Positions 17,862-28,432 of a DNA stretch of 64,000 bases are shown piece after piece. This DNA comes from Paraburkholderia sejongensis (GTDB taxonomy: Bacteria > Pseudomonadota > Gammaproteobacteria > Burkholderiales > Burkholderiaceae). The translations under genes were made by a program, and so were the position numbers. The first letter of the stretch is position 1, and every line of letters begins with the position of its first letter. Location: positions 248,001 to 312,000 of the forward strand of contig NZ_JAJITD010000009.1 in NCBI RefSeq assembly GCF_020880815.1, given 5' to 3'. The notes under the pieces are model-generated. The model was given only the letters and a program-made list of their open reading frames with translations, was not told the DNA's origin and ran no database searches.

Positions 17862-18719
17862 ATGAATGAATGCCCTAACCCGCCGCCGCGCGCCACGTCG
17901 GTGCCGCCGCGCCGCTGGCCGCGAACCCGCAACTCCGCACTGCTCAACGGCACGATCGCCTGGCACGTGATCGTGCTGGCCGGCTGGTTGAGCACGCCCG
18001 CCGCATGGCCGTGGTGGCTCGCCGCGATCTTCGCGAACCACGCGATCTTTACGATCACCGGCCTGCTGCCGCGCACGACGCTGCTCGGCCCGAACTGGAC
18101 CCGCCTGCCCGCCGGCCCGCGCAACGCGGACGCGATCGCGCTGACCATCGACGACGGCCCCGACCCGCTCGTCACACCCCAGGTGCTCGATCTGCTCGAC
18201 GCGTTCGGCGTGCGCGCGAGCTTTTTCTGCATCGGCACGAAAGTGGAGCGTTATCCGCAGCTCGCACGCGAAATCGTCGCGCGCGGCCATGCGCTCGAAA
18301 ATCATTCGCAGGTGCACGTGCATACGTTTTCGGTGACGTTTCCGGCCGCGCTCACGCGCGAGATCGCCGCCGCGCAGCGCACGCTCGAAACGGTCAGCGG
18401 CGAGCGGCCGATGTTTTTCCGCGCGCCCGCCGGCCTGCGCAATATTTTTCTGGAGCCGGTGTTGCGCAAGCTCGATTTGCGCCTCGCGAGCTGGACGCGG
18501 CGCGGCTACGACACGCGCGAGCGCAATCCTCACGTGGTCGCGCGGCGGCTGCTGGATGGCCTCGCCGCGCGCGACATCCTGTTGCTGCACGACGGTAATG
18601 CCGCGTTGACGCTCGACGGCAAGCCGCTGATCCTCGCGGTGCTGCCGAGCGTGATCGAAGCGGCACGCCAGCGCAAACTGCGCTTCGTGACGCTGCGGGA
18701 AGCGCGGGTCGACGTTTGA
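17862..18719 (+). CDS. Membrane-anchored polysaccharide deacetylase (NodB family)
   Basis: 285 residues if started at 17862 (an in-frame ATG at 17814 is possible). Two membrane helices at about 29-45 and 50-68 anchor it. The NodB domain follows: TIDDGPDP with D98 and D99, FFCIGTKVE, and the metal histidines H148 and H152 in ENHSQVH, then FRAPAG and LLHDG for motifs 3 and 5. It should strip N-acetyl groups from a cell-surface sugar polymer. The substrate (peptidoglycan, poly-N-acetylglucosamine or lipid-linked sugar) cannot be told from context. Confidence 0.88.
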   Translation: MNECPNPPPRATSVPPRRWPRTRNSALLNGTIAWHVIVLAGWLSTPAAWPWWLAAIFANHAIFTITGLLPRTTLLGPNWTRLPAGPRNADAIALTIDDGPDPLVTPQVLDLLDAFGVRASFFCIGTKVERYPQLAREIVARGHALENHSQVHVHTFSVTFPAALTREIAAAQRTLETVSGERPMFFRAPAGLRNIFLEPVLRKLDLRLASWTRRGYDTRERNPHVVARRLLDGLAARDILLLHDGNAALTLDGKPLILAVLPSVIEAARQRKLRFVTLREARVDV

Positions 18720-19046
18720 GGTTTGAGGTTCGAGTGCTTCGGCGAACTGATCGACTCGGCCGATATCCGCAGCCGACTGCGAGCGCTTGAACCGCGTTGC
18801 GCGTCGCAATCAGAACGACTCAGCATGACGGCCGGTGAAAAACTGCAAAAGCGGACAAAGTTACCGGCACCAACTTCGGCAAACTCACCATCCGGTGAAA
18901 ATATTGCGCCGACATCGCGCCGCGCACTTCAGCAAAAGTGAATCGCGGCCGTTTACCCATCCATACAGAATTTTTACGACGCACGAAAAGCCCCTTAAAA
19001 AAGGGCTGGTTTCGCACGCCTGTGCGTCAGGGGAAACGGAGAGAAT
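18720..19046 (+). promoter_or_regulatory. motAB upstream region with paired direct repeats and a leader hairpin
   Basis: 327 bases. CCGGTGAAAAACTGC (18832-18846) recurs as CCGGTGAAAATATTGC (18892-18907), sixty bases apart, which is close to six helical turns. Between them is a TTACCGGCACC core. A small hairpin, AGCCCCTT then AAGGGCT (18989-19007), lies in the leader just before the ribosome site. I could not find a convincing flagellar sigma-28 promoter. Confidence 0.45.
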
Positions 19047-19916
19047 ATGTTTGTCGTAATCGGCTGGGTGTTGGTGATCGGTTCTGTGATCGGTAGTTTC
19101 GTCGGCGTCGGCGGACATCTGCCGGCTCTCGTACAACCGTTCGAACTACTGTGTATTTTCGGGGCGGCGATCGGCGCGTTCGTGGTCGGCAATCCGGTTT
19201 CGACGCTGAAGAAAACGCTGAAGGCGTTGCCGTCGTGCTTCAAGGGCGGCGGCTACACGAAAGAGAAATATCTCGAACTGATCGCACTGCTTTACGAACT
19301 GCTGCAAAAGGCCCGCAAGGAAGGGATGATGGCGCTCGAAGCCGACGTCAACGCGCCGGAAGACAGCGCGATTTTCCAGAAGTACTCGCACGTGCTGAAG
19401 GATCACCACCTGCTCGATTTCATCGTCGACTATCTGCGCATGATGTCGAGCGGCAACGTCAATGTGCTCGAAGTGCAGGACCTGATGGACGAGGAACTGG
19501 CGACCCATCACGCGGAGTCGTCGGTCCCGGCCAACGCGATCCAGAAGATGGCCGACGGTCTGCCGGCGTTCGGCATCGTCGCCGCTGTGATGGGCGTCGT
19601 GCACACGATGGGCTCGGTCGGCGCGCCGCCCGCGGTGCTCGGCGAGATGATCGCGGGCGCGCTGGTCGGCACCTTCCTCGGCATTCTGCTCGCGTATGGC
19701 TTTATCGGCCCGGTCGCCGATCTGCTGAACGCGAAGGGCCGCGCCGACGCGAAACCGTTCCAGTGCGTGAAGGCGGTGCTGCTCGCGTCGCTGTCCGGTT
19801 ACGCGCCGCCCGTTGCGGTCGAGTTCGGCCGCAAGGTGCTGTTCACCGCCGATCGCCCGAGTTTCCAGGAACTCGACGACGCGGTGCGCGCGACCAAAAT
19901 GCCGAAGTCGGCCTGA
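19047..19916 (+). CDS. motA: Flagellar motor stator protein MotA
   Basis: 289 residues with four membrane helices: two near residues 1-55 and two near 165-215. The cytoplasmic loop carries the charged torque-generating face (KARKEGMMALEADVN), and PANAIQKMADGLPAFGIVAAVMGVVHTMG is the conserved helix-3 region with its prolines. With MotB it forms the proton channel that drives flagellar rotation. GGAGAG precedes the ATG. motB starts 14 bases after the stop. No flhDC, che or fli genes are in the window, so the pair is separated from them here. Confidence 0.95.
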   Translation: MFVVIGWVLVIGSVIGSFVGVGGHLPALVQPFELLCIFGAAIGAFVVGNPVSTLKKTLKALPSCFKGGGYTKEKYLELIALLYELLQKARKEGMMALEADVNAPEDSAIFQKYSHVLKDHHLLDFIVDYLRMMSSGNVNVLEVQDLMDEELATHHAESSVPANAIQKMADGLPAFGIVAAVMGVVHTMGSVGAPPAVLGEMIAGALVGTFLGILLAYGFIGPVADLLNAKGRADAKPFQCVKAVLLASLSGYAPPVAVEFGRKVLFTADRPSFQELDDAVRATKMPKSA

Positions 19917-19930
19917 TCCGGAGCCACACG

Positions 19931-20896
19931 ATGAGCGAAAGAAGATCGCGCCCGGGGCAGGCCGAAGCGGTGCCGGCGCCGGTGATCGTGCGCCGCTCGA
20001 AGAAGGGCGACGACCATGGCGCCCATCATGGCGGCGCATGGAAGATCGCGTACGCGGACTTCGTGACCGCGATGATGGCGTTCTTTCTGTTGATGTGGCT
20101 GCTCGGCTCGACGTCGAAATTCGACAAGCAGGGCATCGAGGATTACTTCAATACGCCGCTGTCGAGTCTGCTCGGCGGTCAGGAGGGCACCGCCGCCGCG
20201 CGGCCCAGCGTCGTGCAGGGCGGCGGGCGCGATATCTCCGATACGCGGCCCGGCGTCGGCACGAAGAGCCAGGCCGAGCCGACGCCGCCGCGCGCGGCGA
20301 CGCCGGCGGTCACACCGGCGGATGCCGGGAAGCTGCAACAGCTCAAAGCGAAGTTGACCGCGTTGATCGAACAGAGCCCGGCGCTCAAAGCGTTCAAGGA
20401 TCAGATCCGCATTTCGATCACCAATGAAGGACTGCGTATCGAGATCGTCGATTCGCAAAACCGGCCGATGTTCGCGTCCGGCAGCTCGAAGCTGCAGCCG
20501 TACGCGGTGACGATCCTCACGCAGATCGGCGCGGCGCTGAACGACGTCGACAACCGCATCTCGATCGCCGGTCACACCGATGCGGTGCCTTACATCGCGG
20601 GACCCGACGGCTATTCGAACTGGGAGCTGTCGTCCGAGCGCGCGAACGCCGCGCGCCGCTCGCTGGTGGCGGGCGGCATGCATGGCGAAAAGGTATTGCA
20701 GGTGCGCGGTCTCGCCGACGTGCTGCCGCTGAACCGCCAGGTCGTCGACGAACCGACCAACCGGCGCATCAGCATTCTGGTGCTGAACAAGGCCGCCGAA
20801 CAGGCGTTCTTCCACGACGGCGGGCGCACTTCGCTCGACGATACGTCGCCGGTGAGCGCGGCGCTGCCGGCCGCTACTTCGCGTAGTACCCCGTAG
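19931..20896 (+). CDS. motB: Flagellar motor stator protein MotB
   Basis: 321 residues. A single membrane helix at about 42-62 follows a basic N-terminus, and D43 in AYADFVTAMMAFFLLMWL is the proton-carrying Asp. A Gly/Pro/Thr-rich plug and linker runs to about 135, then an OmpA-like peptidoglycan-binding domain (FASGSSKLQPYA, SIAGHTDAVPYI, NWELSSERANAARR, DEPTNRRISI) anchors the stator to the wall. It is co-transcribed with motA. The gene is not followed by cheY or cheA but by an unrelated membrane protein. Confidence 0.95.
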   Translation: MSERRSRPGQAEAVPAPVIVRRSKKGDDHGAHHGGAWKIAYADFVTAMMAFFLLMWLLGSTSKFDKQGIEDYFNTPLSSLLGGQEGTAAARPSVVQGGGRDISDTRPGVGTKSQAEPTPPRAATPAVTPADAGKLQQLKAKLTALIEQSPALKAFKDQIRISITNEGLRIEIVDSQNRPMFASGSSKLQPYAVTILTQIGAALNDVDNRISIAGHTDAVPYIAGPDGYSNWELSSERANAARRSLVAGGMHGEKVLQVRGLADVLPLNRQVVDEPTNRRISILVLNKAAEQAFFHDGGRTSLDDTSPVSAALPAATSRSTP

Positions 20897-21008
20897 CATT
20901 TGTCCCGAACGCCCGAGCCGTCATCCACGCATTGCACCCGCGCCCGGATGACGGCCACCGCGCCCGACCTCATGCGAGCGCGTGCGCCGCGCAGGTAGAA
21001 TCGGGCTC

Positions 21009-21692
21009 ATGTCCCCTGCCCCCATCCAACACCGCGAAGCCGAGCTTCCGCTGCATACGCCGAGTGTGTCGTCGCTGACGTTGGCGGCGATGATCGCCGT
21101 AATCGCCTGGCTGTCGCTGTTCGCGCAAGCCGACGTCACGATCGATCGCACGCTCGCGCGCGGACTCACCGTGCTCGACGCGATCGCGCGCATGAGCAGC
21201 TACCTGACCAATCTGACCGTGCTCGCGTGCGCGCTGTGCTTCACCTGCGTCGCCGCGTGGAAAAGCCGCGCGCCGCTGGTGCGCTGGCTGCGGCAGCCGA
21301 CCGTCGTCACCGCGGTGGTCGTCTACATGGTGTTCGTCGGCATCGCTTACAACCTGCTGTTGCGCGGCTGGTGGTCGCCGCCGCTGTATCGACGGCTGCT
21401 CAACGAATCGCTGCACAGTGTGCTGCCGATGCTCGCCGCGCTCTACTGGGTGCTGTTCGTGCCGCGTTTTCATCTGCGGCTGCGGCACTGTCTGCTGTGG
21501 CTCGTCTACCCGCTCGCGTATCTCGGCATCACGTTCTGGCGCGGCAGCCTGTCGGACTTCTATCCGTATCCGTTCATCGACATCGACAGGCTTGGTCTCA
21601 GACAGGTAGTCGTCAATTCCGCGCTGCTGTTCGGCGGCTTTCTGATGCTGATGGCCGTCTTTATAGGGATCAATTTCCGGCGGCGGCGCTGA
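21009..21692 (+). CDS. Pr6Pr-like six-helix membrane protein
   Basis: 227 residues from the ATG at 21009. Six hydrophobic segments are visible. MSSYLTNLTVLACALCF in helix 2, VVVYMVFVGIAYNLLLRG in helix 3 and the late SLSDFYPYPFIDIDRLGLRQVVVN motif are typical of the Pr6Pr family of integral membrane proteins, whose role is unknown. It lies 112 bases after motB and is probably separate from it. The preceding codons in the same frame lack a ribosome site. Confidence 0.85.
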   Translation: MSPAPIQHREAELPLHTPSVSSLTLAAMIAVIAWLSLFAQADVTIDRTLARGLTVLDAIARMSSYLTNLTVLACALCFTCVAAWKSRAPLVRWLRQPTVVTAVVVYMVFVGIAYNLLLRGWWSPPLYRRLLNESLHSVLPMLAALYWVLFVPRFHLRLRHCLLWLVYPLAYLGITFWRGSLSDFYPYPFIDIDRLGLRQVVVNSALLFGGFLMLMAVFIGINFRRRR

Positions 21693-21860
21693 GGTGCGTT
21701 GGCCGTGTTCGTCGCGTTCGCCGCGCCGGGCGCGCTTCTTGCGCCGCTTCGTCACCGACGCAAGCCGCCGCCGTAGCACGCGGCTTGCGCAACGGCCCTG
21801 GGCGACGCCGTTGCAATTACGGCGGGCTCGCAAGTAAATATGACCACAGGAGCGATGCAT

Positions 21861-22124
21861 ATGGACACGAATTCAGCGGAAGGTGCGGTAAAGCAGGTCG
21901 CGGGCAAGGTGCAAAGCGCGGTCGGCGATGCGCTCGGCGATACCAGTGAGCAGATTGCTGGCAAGGCCCGTGAATTGAGCGGAAAGGCGCAGCAGCTGTG
22001 CGCGAACACCACCAGCCTGATGCGGGACACCACCGCCGAGAACCCGCTCACGACGCTCGCCGTCGTGGCGCTCGCCGGATTCGTGGTGGGAGCGTTGTGG
22101 TCGCGCGGCGGCCGGGACTACTGA
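21861..22124 (+). CDS. CsbD-like / DUF883-like stress protein
   Basis: 87 residues if started at the ATG at 21861, which has AGGAG eight bases upstream; ATGs at 21840 and 21855 are in frame. GAVKQVAGKVQSAVGDALGD is the CsbD repeat type. A second helical block and a C-terminal membrane helix (NPLTTLAVVALAGFVVGALW) ending RGGRDY resemble DUF883/ElaB proteins. Such small proteins are induced by stress or stationary phase and sit at the inner membrane, sometimes at ribosomes. A strong terminator follows 12 bases after the stop. Confidence 0.85.
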   Translation: MDTNSAEGAVKQVAGKVQSAVGDALGDTSEQIAGKARELSGKAQQLCANTTSLMRDTTAENPLTTLAVVALAGFVVGALWSRGGRDY

Positions 22125-22135
22125 TGTTGGTATAA

Positions 22136-22159
22136 GCGCCGGGGTTCCCCGGCGCTTCT
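22136..22159 (+). terminator. Intrinsic-type hairpin after the CsbD-like gene
   Basis: GCGCCGGGG, a TT loop, CCCCGGCGC, then TTCT. The stem is perfect over nine pairs but the T-run is short. Confidence 0.75.
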
Positions 22160-22293
22160 CGGCAAGCGGACGCCGAACGAAACAGCGGAATGTGGGTGCG
22201 CGACAAAAGTAGCGCGACGCGCAACCGCACACCCCGACGGCTAGCCTCACGCACTGCGCGTCCGCCGGGCCACGTCGCCTTTCACCCGCTTCG

Positions 22294-23103
22294 TCAGGTA
22301 CTTCTCTTCCTGCGCCCCGCGTCCATCTCCAGTTCGATCCATGCCGGCGCATGATCGCTTGCATGCGGTTCCCCGCGCACCCACCGGTCCACGCCCGCAT
22401 CGCGCAAACGCGGCGCGAGATCGGCGCTGAGCAGCAGATGATCGATACGCAGCCCCGAATTGGTGTCCCAATGCCGGCGGAAATAATCCCAGAACGTATA
22501 GACACGCTCGTCGCCGAAATGCGTGCGCAGCGCATCGGTCCAGCCCTGCGCGAGCAGCTTGCGGTAACGCTCGCGGCTCTCCGGTTGCAGTAGCGCGTCC
22601 TTCAGCCATGAGCGCGGGTTGTAGATATCTTCGTCGGTCGGCACGACGTTGAAGTCGCCGGCGATCACGATCGGGTGGCCGCTTTTGTAAAGATGCGCGG
22701 TATGCGTGAGCAGATGATCGAACCACGCGAGCTTGTAATCGAACTTCGGGCCCGGCTGCGGATTGCCGTTCGGCAGATACAGACACGCGATCAACACACC
22801 GCCGACCGCCGCCTCCAGATAGCGGCTGTGCGTGTCCGCCTCGAAGCCGGGCAGACCGCGCCGCCGCTCCAGCGGCTCGCCGCCCTTCGCCAGAATCGCC
22901 ACGCCGTTCCATGCGCTCTGGCCGTGCCACACCGCGCCATAACCGGCGTCGCGTAACTGCTCGACCGGAAACGCGCTGTCCACCGCCTTCAGTTCCTGCA
23001 GACACACCACGTCGGGCGCTTCGCGCTCGAGCCATTGCAGCAGTGCCGGCAGCCGCGAACGGATGCCGTTGATGTTGAACGTCGCAATCCGCAGCTTCGC
23101 CAC
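22294..23103 (-). CDS. xthA: Exodeoxyribonuclease III
   Basis: 269 residues. It cuts DNA at abasic sites and trims 3' ends in base excision repair. Seen: IATFNINGIRSRL with N10, CLQELK with the metal ligand E37, PIVIAGDFNVVP with the catalytic Asp-x-Asn, WDYFRRHWDTNSGLRIDHLL and the final SDHAP with the catalytic His. The length is normal. A small gene lies 21 bases upstream in the same direction and may be co-transcribed. Confidence 0.96.
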   Translation of the reverse strand: MAKLRIATFNINGIRSRLPALLQWLEREAPDVVCLQELKAVDSAFPVEQLRDAGYGAVWHGQSAWNGVAILAKGGEPLERRRGLPGFEADTHSRYLEAAVGGVLIACLYLPNGNPQPGPKFDYKLAWFDHLLTHTAHLYKSGHPIVIAGDFNVVPTDEDIYNPRSWLKDALLQPESRERYRKLLAQGWTDALRTHFGDERVYTFWDYFRRHWDTNSGLRIDHLLLSADLAPRLRDAGVDRWVRGEPHASDHAPAWIELEMDAGRRKRST

Positions 23104-23124
23104 GATCGTGTCTCCTTCGCACCC

Positions 23125-23361
23125 TTACCGCACGGTTTCAGCCTGGTCCGCCGCGACATCGCACCATTCGATCGCCCATGACCGCGCGCAGCACAGCGCA
23201 TCCGCCTCGCTGGCAAAGCTGTCGATGTCGCCCGAGTCGTGGGTCAGCAGCGCTTCGTTGCGCCGCGCGGCGCGGGTGATCCTCGCGCGCGCGTAGTAGC
23301 AGCCGTCTTCCGCGTGACGCGCGCGGCAATCGATGTGGAAGTGCCTGTAGTCGAATTGCAT
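23125..23361 (-). CDS. Conserved small hypothetical protein
   Basis: 78 residues with AGGAG seven bases before the ATG. The sequence has paired patterns FDYRHFHIDCRAR, CYYARARITRA and then DIDSFASEADALCCARSWAIEWCD, which reads as a small alpha/beta fold with four scattered Cys residues. I do not know the function. Its position directly upstream of xthA, with only a 21-base gap, suggests a shared transcript. Confidence 0.65.
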   Translation of the reverse strand: MQFDYRHFHIDCRARHAEDGCYYARARITRAARRNEALLTHDSGDIDSFASEADALCCARSWAIEWCDVAADQAETVR

Positions 23362-23639
23362 GAGCTCTCCTGTGAACGAACGACGAGCTAAGAACTTCAG
23401 TTAGCGACTGCTAGCAGTGCGCATACCCGGCACGCCAGCGCCGCATCCCTCTTCATTGTTCATTGCGCATATTAGCCGCCCTTAATTGCGTAGAACGGCT
23501 TTGCGCTTGCCGCGAGTTTTTCATACGGTAAACAGCTGCAACGGCACCGAACTTGCTGCGCCCCAGATTCGACCCGATGCGTTCAAGCCCGACGCGTCGT
23601 TAGCCTGCATTGACCTTTCAATGGAGTCGACAGACCGTC

Positions 23640-24356
23640 ATGACCACGCCTTCCGAAGCGCCGGATGCGGACGAAACCGCCCGTGCCGAGTCAACTACGC
23701 AGTCCTCCTCACCTTCTCACCCGGCGCGTCGCCGCTTCCTGCAATCGGCCGCGGCGGCTGCGACGATCGGCGCGACGCCGCATCTGCGAGCCCAGACCCA
23801 GACCCCGGCCACGGCACCGGCACAATCGAATCCACCCGTGCCCCCGCGGCCCGTTTCGCTAAACGTGAATGGCCGCGTCTACACGCTGCAACTCGAGCCG
23901 CGCGTGACGCTGCTCGACGCGCTGCGCGAATACGCGGGACTGATGGGCACGAAAAAAGGCTGCGACCGCGGCCAATGCGGCGCCTGCACGGTGCTGGTCG
24001 ACGGCCGCCGGATCAACTCGTGCCTGACGCTCGCGGTGATGCACGAAGGCGAGCGGATCACCACCGTCGAAGGCCTTGCGTCGAGCACCGGCGCATTGAG
24101 TCCGGTGCAGCGCGCGTTCATCGAACATGATGCGTTCCAGTGCGGCTACTGTACGCCCGGGCAGTTGTGTTCGGCGACTGCGCTGCTCGACGAATTCCGC
24201 CAGGGCGCGGCGAGCACCGTCACTAACGACGTGCGCGCGCGCCCGCCGCAACTTTCGGACGACGAAATACGCGAGCGGATGAGCGGCAATATCTGCCGCT
24301 GCGGCGCATACGCGAACATCGTCGCCGCGGTGCGCGCCGCGCACGGCAACGCGTAA
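23640..24356 (+). CDS. paoA: Aldehyde oxidoreductase, 2Fe-2S subunit, Tat-exported
   Basis: 238 residues from the ATG at 23640. Residues about 30-50 carry a Tat signal (RRRFLQSAAAAATIGA). The first iron-sulphur domain has the plant-ferredoxin-type ligands in CDRGQCGAC and a later Cys in INSC. The second, helical domain has CGYCTPGQ and CRCG. This is the small subunit of the molybdenum hydroxylase family, of the periplasmic PaoABC/YagTSR type, because of the Tat signal. It passes electrons from the molybdenum subunit onward. Eleven bases separate it from paoB. Confidence 0.93.
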   Translation: MTTPSEAPDADETARAESTTQSSSPSHPARRRFLQSAAAAATIGATPHLRAQTQTPATAPAQSNPPVPPRPVSLNVNGRVYTLQLEPRVTLLDALREYAGLMGTKKGCDRGQCGACTVLVDGRRINSCLTLAVMHEGERITTVEGLASSTGALSPVQRAFIEHDAFQCGYCTPGQLCSATALLDEFRQGAASTVTNDVRARPPQLSDDEIRERMSGNICRCGAYANIVAAVRAAHGNA

Positions 24357-24367
24357 CGGAGACCGGC

Positions 24368-25365
<998 letters not shown>

Positions 25366-25369
<4 letters not shown>

Positions 25370-27588
25370 ATCTGCTCGGACAGCCGCTCGACCGCGTCGA
25401 CGGTTTGATGAAAGTGACCGGCGACGCCCGCTATGCAGCCGAATTTCCCGAAGCGCGGCTCGCGCATGCGGTGCTGGTGACCAGCACGATCGCGAGCGGC
25501 AAGATCGCATCGATCGATGCGAGTCGCGCCGAAGCGCTGCCCGGCGTGCTGCTGGTAATGACCTACCAGAACGCGCCGCGCCTGCCGAACGGCGGCAAGC
25601 CGGCGCTCGCGCCGCCCGCCGGCCGGCATCTGACGCTTCTGCAGGACAACGAAGTGCACTACAGCAACGAGCCTGTCGCGGTGGTGGTCGCCGATACGCT
25701 CGAACGCGCAGCCGATGCCGCGCGCCAGGTGCGGATCGTCTATCAGCCTGGCTCCGCGGCGCTCGATTTCGACGCGGCCAAACCGCAAATGCACGCGCCG
25801 GACAACCCGCAGGGCCGCGAGACCGATACCCGGCGCGGCAGCTTCGAGGACGGCATGCGCGGCGGCGACGTCCATATCGACGCGACCTATACGACGCCGA
25901 TCGAACACCACAACCCGATGGAGCCGCACGCGACGATGGCGCACTGGGACGGTCCGCAACTGACGCTGTACGACTCGACGCAAGGCGTGAGCGGCGCCGC
26001 GCAGGCGGTCGCGAAAACCTTCGGTATCCCAACCAGCGATGTGCGGGTGATTGCGCCGCTGATCGGCGGCGGCTTCGGCTGCAAGGGCTCGTCGTGGTCG
26101 CATGTGTCGCTGTGCGCGATGGCCGCGCGGCAAACCGGCCGGCCGGTGCGGCTCGCGCTCGAACGGCCGCAGATGTTCGGCCCGGTCGGCGCGCGCCCGC
26201 GCACCGAGCAGCATTTCGTGCTCGCCGCGCGGCGCGACGGCACGTTGACCGCGATGCGCCACGACAGCATCTCGAACACGTCGATGATCGAGGACTGGAC
26301 CGAGACCTGCTGCATGGTCACGCGGATGCTGTACGCGGTGCCGAACCAGATCACCACGCACCGGCTCGTGCAGTTGAACGTCGGCACGCCGACCTTCATG
26401 CGCGCGCCGGGCGAGACCACCGGTTCGTTCGCGCTCGAATCGGCGATGGACGAACTGGCCGCCGCGCTGCACATGGACCCGCTCGCGCTGCGCCTGAAGA
26501 ATTACGCGGACAGCGATCCGCAGGAGCACAAGCCGTGGTCGGGCAAGTCGCTGCGCGAGTGTTATCAGATCGGCGCCGACAAATTCGGCTGGTCGCGCCG
26601 CCCGGCGACGCCGCGTTCGATGCGCGACGGCAACACGCTGATCGGCATGGGGATGGCGACCGCGACCTATCCAGCCAACCGCAGCGACGCGTCGGCGCTC
26701 GCGCGCATCCTGCCGGACGGCACCGCGATGGTCGCGTCCGGCACCCAGGACCTCGGCACCGGCACCTACACGGTGATGACCCAGGTCGCCGCCGATGCGC
26801 TCGGCTTCGCGCCCGAGAACATCCACTTCGCGCTCGGCGATTCGACGCTGCCGCGCGCGCCGGTGTCGGGCGGCTCGCAGTCGGCGGCGAGCGTGTCGCC
26901 GGCGGTACGCGACGCGGCCAGCCAGGCGCGCAACCAGCTGATCGCGCTGGCGCTGGCCGACCCGGCATCGCCGGTGCACGGTCTCGCGCTCGACGACGTG
27001 ACGGTCGAGAACGGCTGGGTCGTCAGCCGCTCGCAGCCCGGCAAACGCGATCCGGCCGCGGCGATCATCGCGCGCGCGGGCGGCCAGCCGATCGAGGCGA
27101 GTGCAACCGCGAAGCGCGGCGACGAAAAGCAGAAGTACTCGTTTCACTCGTTCGGCGCGGTCTTCGTCGAGGTGCATGTCGACGCCGAACTCGGCACGAT
27201 TCGCGTGCCGCGGGTGGTCGCGGTCTACGACGTCGGCCGCGTGCTGAACCGCAAGACCGCCAACAGCCAGATGATCGGCGGCCTCGTGTGGGGGATCGGC
27301 GCGGCGCTGGAGGAGGAAAGCACGCTCGACACGCGTTACGGGCGCTTCACCAATGCGAACCTCGCCGAGTATCACGTACCGGTGAACGCGGACATCGGCA
27401 CGCTCGACGTGACCTTCATCGACCAGCCCGATCCGTATATCAACTCGCTCGGCGTGCGCGGGATCGGCGAGATCGGCATTACCGGCGTGGTCGCGGCGAT
27501 CGCGAACGCGGTGTACAACGCGACCGGCGTGCGGGTGCGCGATCTGCCGATCACGCTGGACAAGGTGATGCACACGACGCCGGTGTGA
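25366..27588 (+). CDS. paoC: Aldehyde oxidoreductase, molybdenum-binding subunit
   Basis: 740 residues from the ATG at 25366, which has GGAGG upstream and overlaps the paoB stop. DGLMKVTGDARYAAEF is the usual N-terminus. IGGGFGCKG and RAPGETTGSFALE contact the molybdopterin cytosine dinucleotide, and near the end GVRGIGEIGITG carries the catalytic Glu. It hydroxylates aromatic or short aldehydes to acids. The 769-residue opposite-strand frame is a GC-skew shadow. The cofactor needs cytidylylation, which the MocA-like gene 100 bases downstream could supply. Confidence 0.94.
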
Positions 27589-27689
27589 CCGAGGTGTGAC
27601 CGAGGCGAGGCGCGCGCTACTTTTGGCGCTTGCCTCGCTTCGCGTTGCATCGCACAATCGCTGTCATCCTTGTCTACCGGTATCCGCCG

Positions 27690-28277
27690 ATGGCCTACGC
27701 CTCGCTCGCCACTGGCATCCTGCTCGCCGCCGGCTACGGCACGCGCTTCGATCCTCACGGACTCCATAACAAACTGCTCGCCCGGCTGCCGGACGGCACG
27801 CCGGTCGCGCATGAAGCCGCGCATCGGCTGCTGCGGGTCGTGTCGAGCGTGCTGGCGATCGTGCGGCCCGGCTCGGAGGCGCTGGCCCGCGTGCTCAACG
27901 ACGCCGGCTGCGACGTGGTGTTCGCGGCGAGCGCCGAACGCGGGATGGGCGCGAGCCTCGCGGCGGGGATCGCGGCCAGCGCCGACGCCGACGGCTGGAT
28001 CGTCGCGCTGGCCGACATGCCGCGCATCGCGCTGCCGACCATCGAAGCGGTGGCCCGCGCGCTCGACGCCGGCGCGTCGCTGGTCGCGCCGTTCCATGAC
28101 GGCCAGCGCGGCCATCCGGTCGGCTTTGGTGCCGAGCATCGCGACGCGTTGCTCGCGCTCGACGGCGATACCGGCGCGAAAGCGCTGCTGATGTCGCCGG
28201 CGCTCACGCGGATCGAAGTCGACGATGCGGGGATTTTGCGCGACGTGGATACGCCGGAGGATTTGCAGGGGATCTAG
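27690..28277 (+). CDS. mocA: MocA-like molybdopterin cytidylyltransferase family protein
   Basis: 195 residues from the ATG at 27690. ATGILLAAGYGTRFDPHG is the nucleotide-binding signature of MobA/MocA-type transferases (AAG-x-G-x-R/S) with a Lys a few residues later (HNKLLARL). IVALADMPRIALPTIEAV holds the metal-binding Asp, and HPVGFGAEHRDALLALDGD completes the fold. MocA adds CMP to molybdopterin, the cofactor form used by xanthine-oxidase-family enzymes. Placement straight after paoABC supports that role; CTP versus GTP choice cannot be proven by eye. Confidence 0.82.
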   Translation: MAYASLATGILLAAGYGTRFDPHGLHNKLLARLPDGTPVAHEAAHRLLRVVSSVLAIVRPGSEALARVLNDAGCDVVFAASAERGMGASLAAGIAASADADGWIVALADMPRIALPTIEAVARALDAGASLVAPFHDGQRGHPVGFGAEHRDALLALDGDTGAKALLMSPALTRIEVDDAGILRDVDTPEDLQGI

Positions 28278-28432
28278 TGGGGTGCGGGCACACCGCTTGC
28301 GCGCCATAAAACCACTCGCGCAATCCTCTGCATTTAAGCCTAAGCTGTTGTGACGCCGCGTTTTCCCGCGCGGCGCCCACGTTTCCAACGATCCCGACAC
28401 CACCCGCCGCGCACCGAACTCACCGCCCGCCC

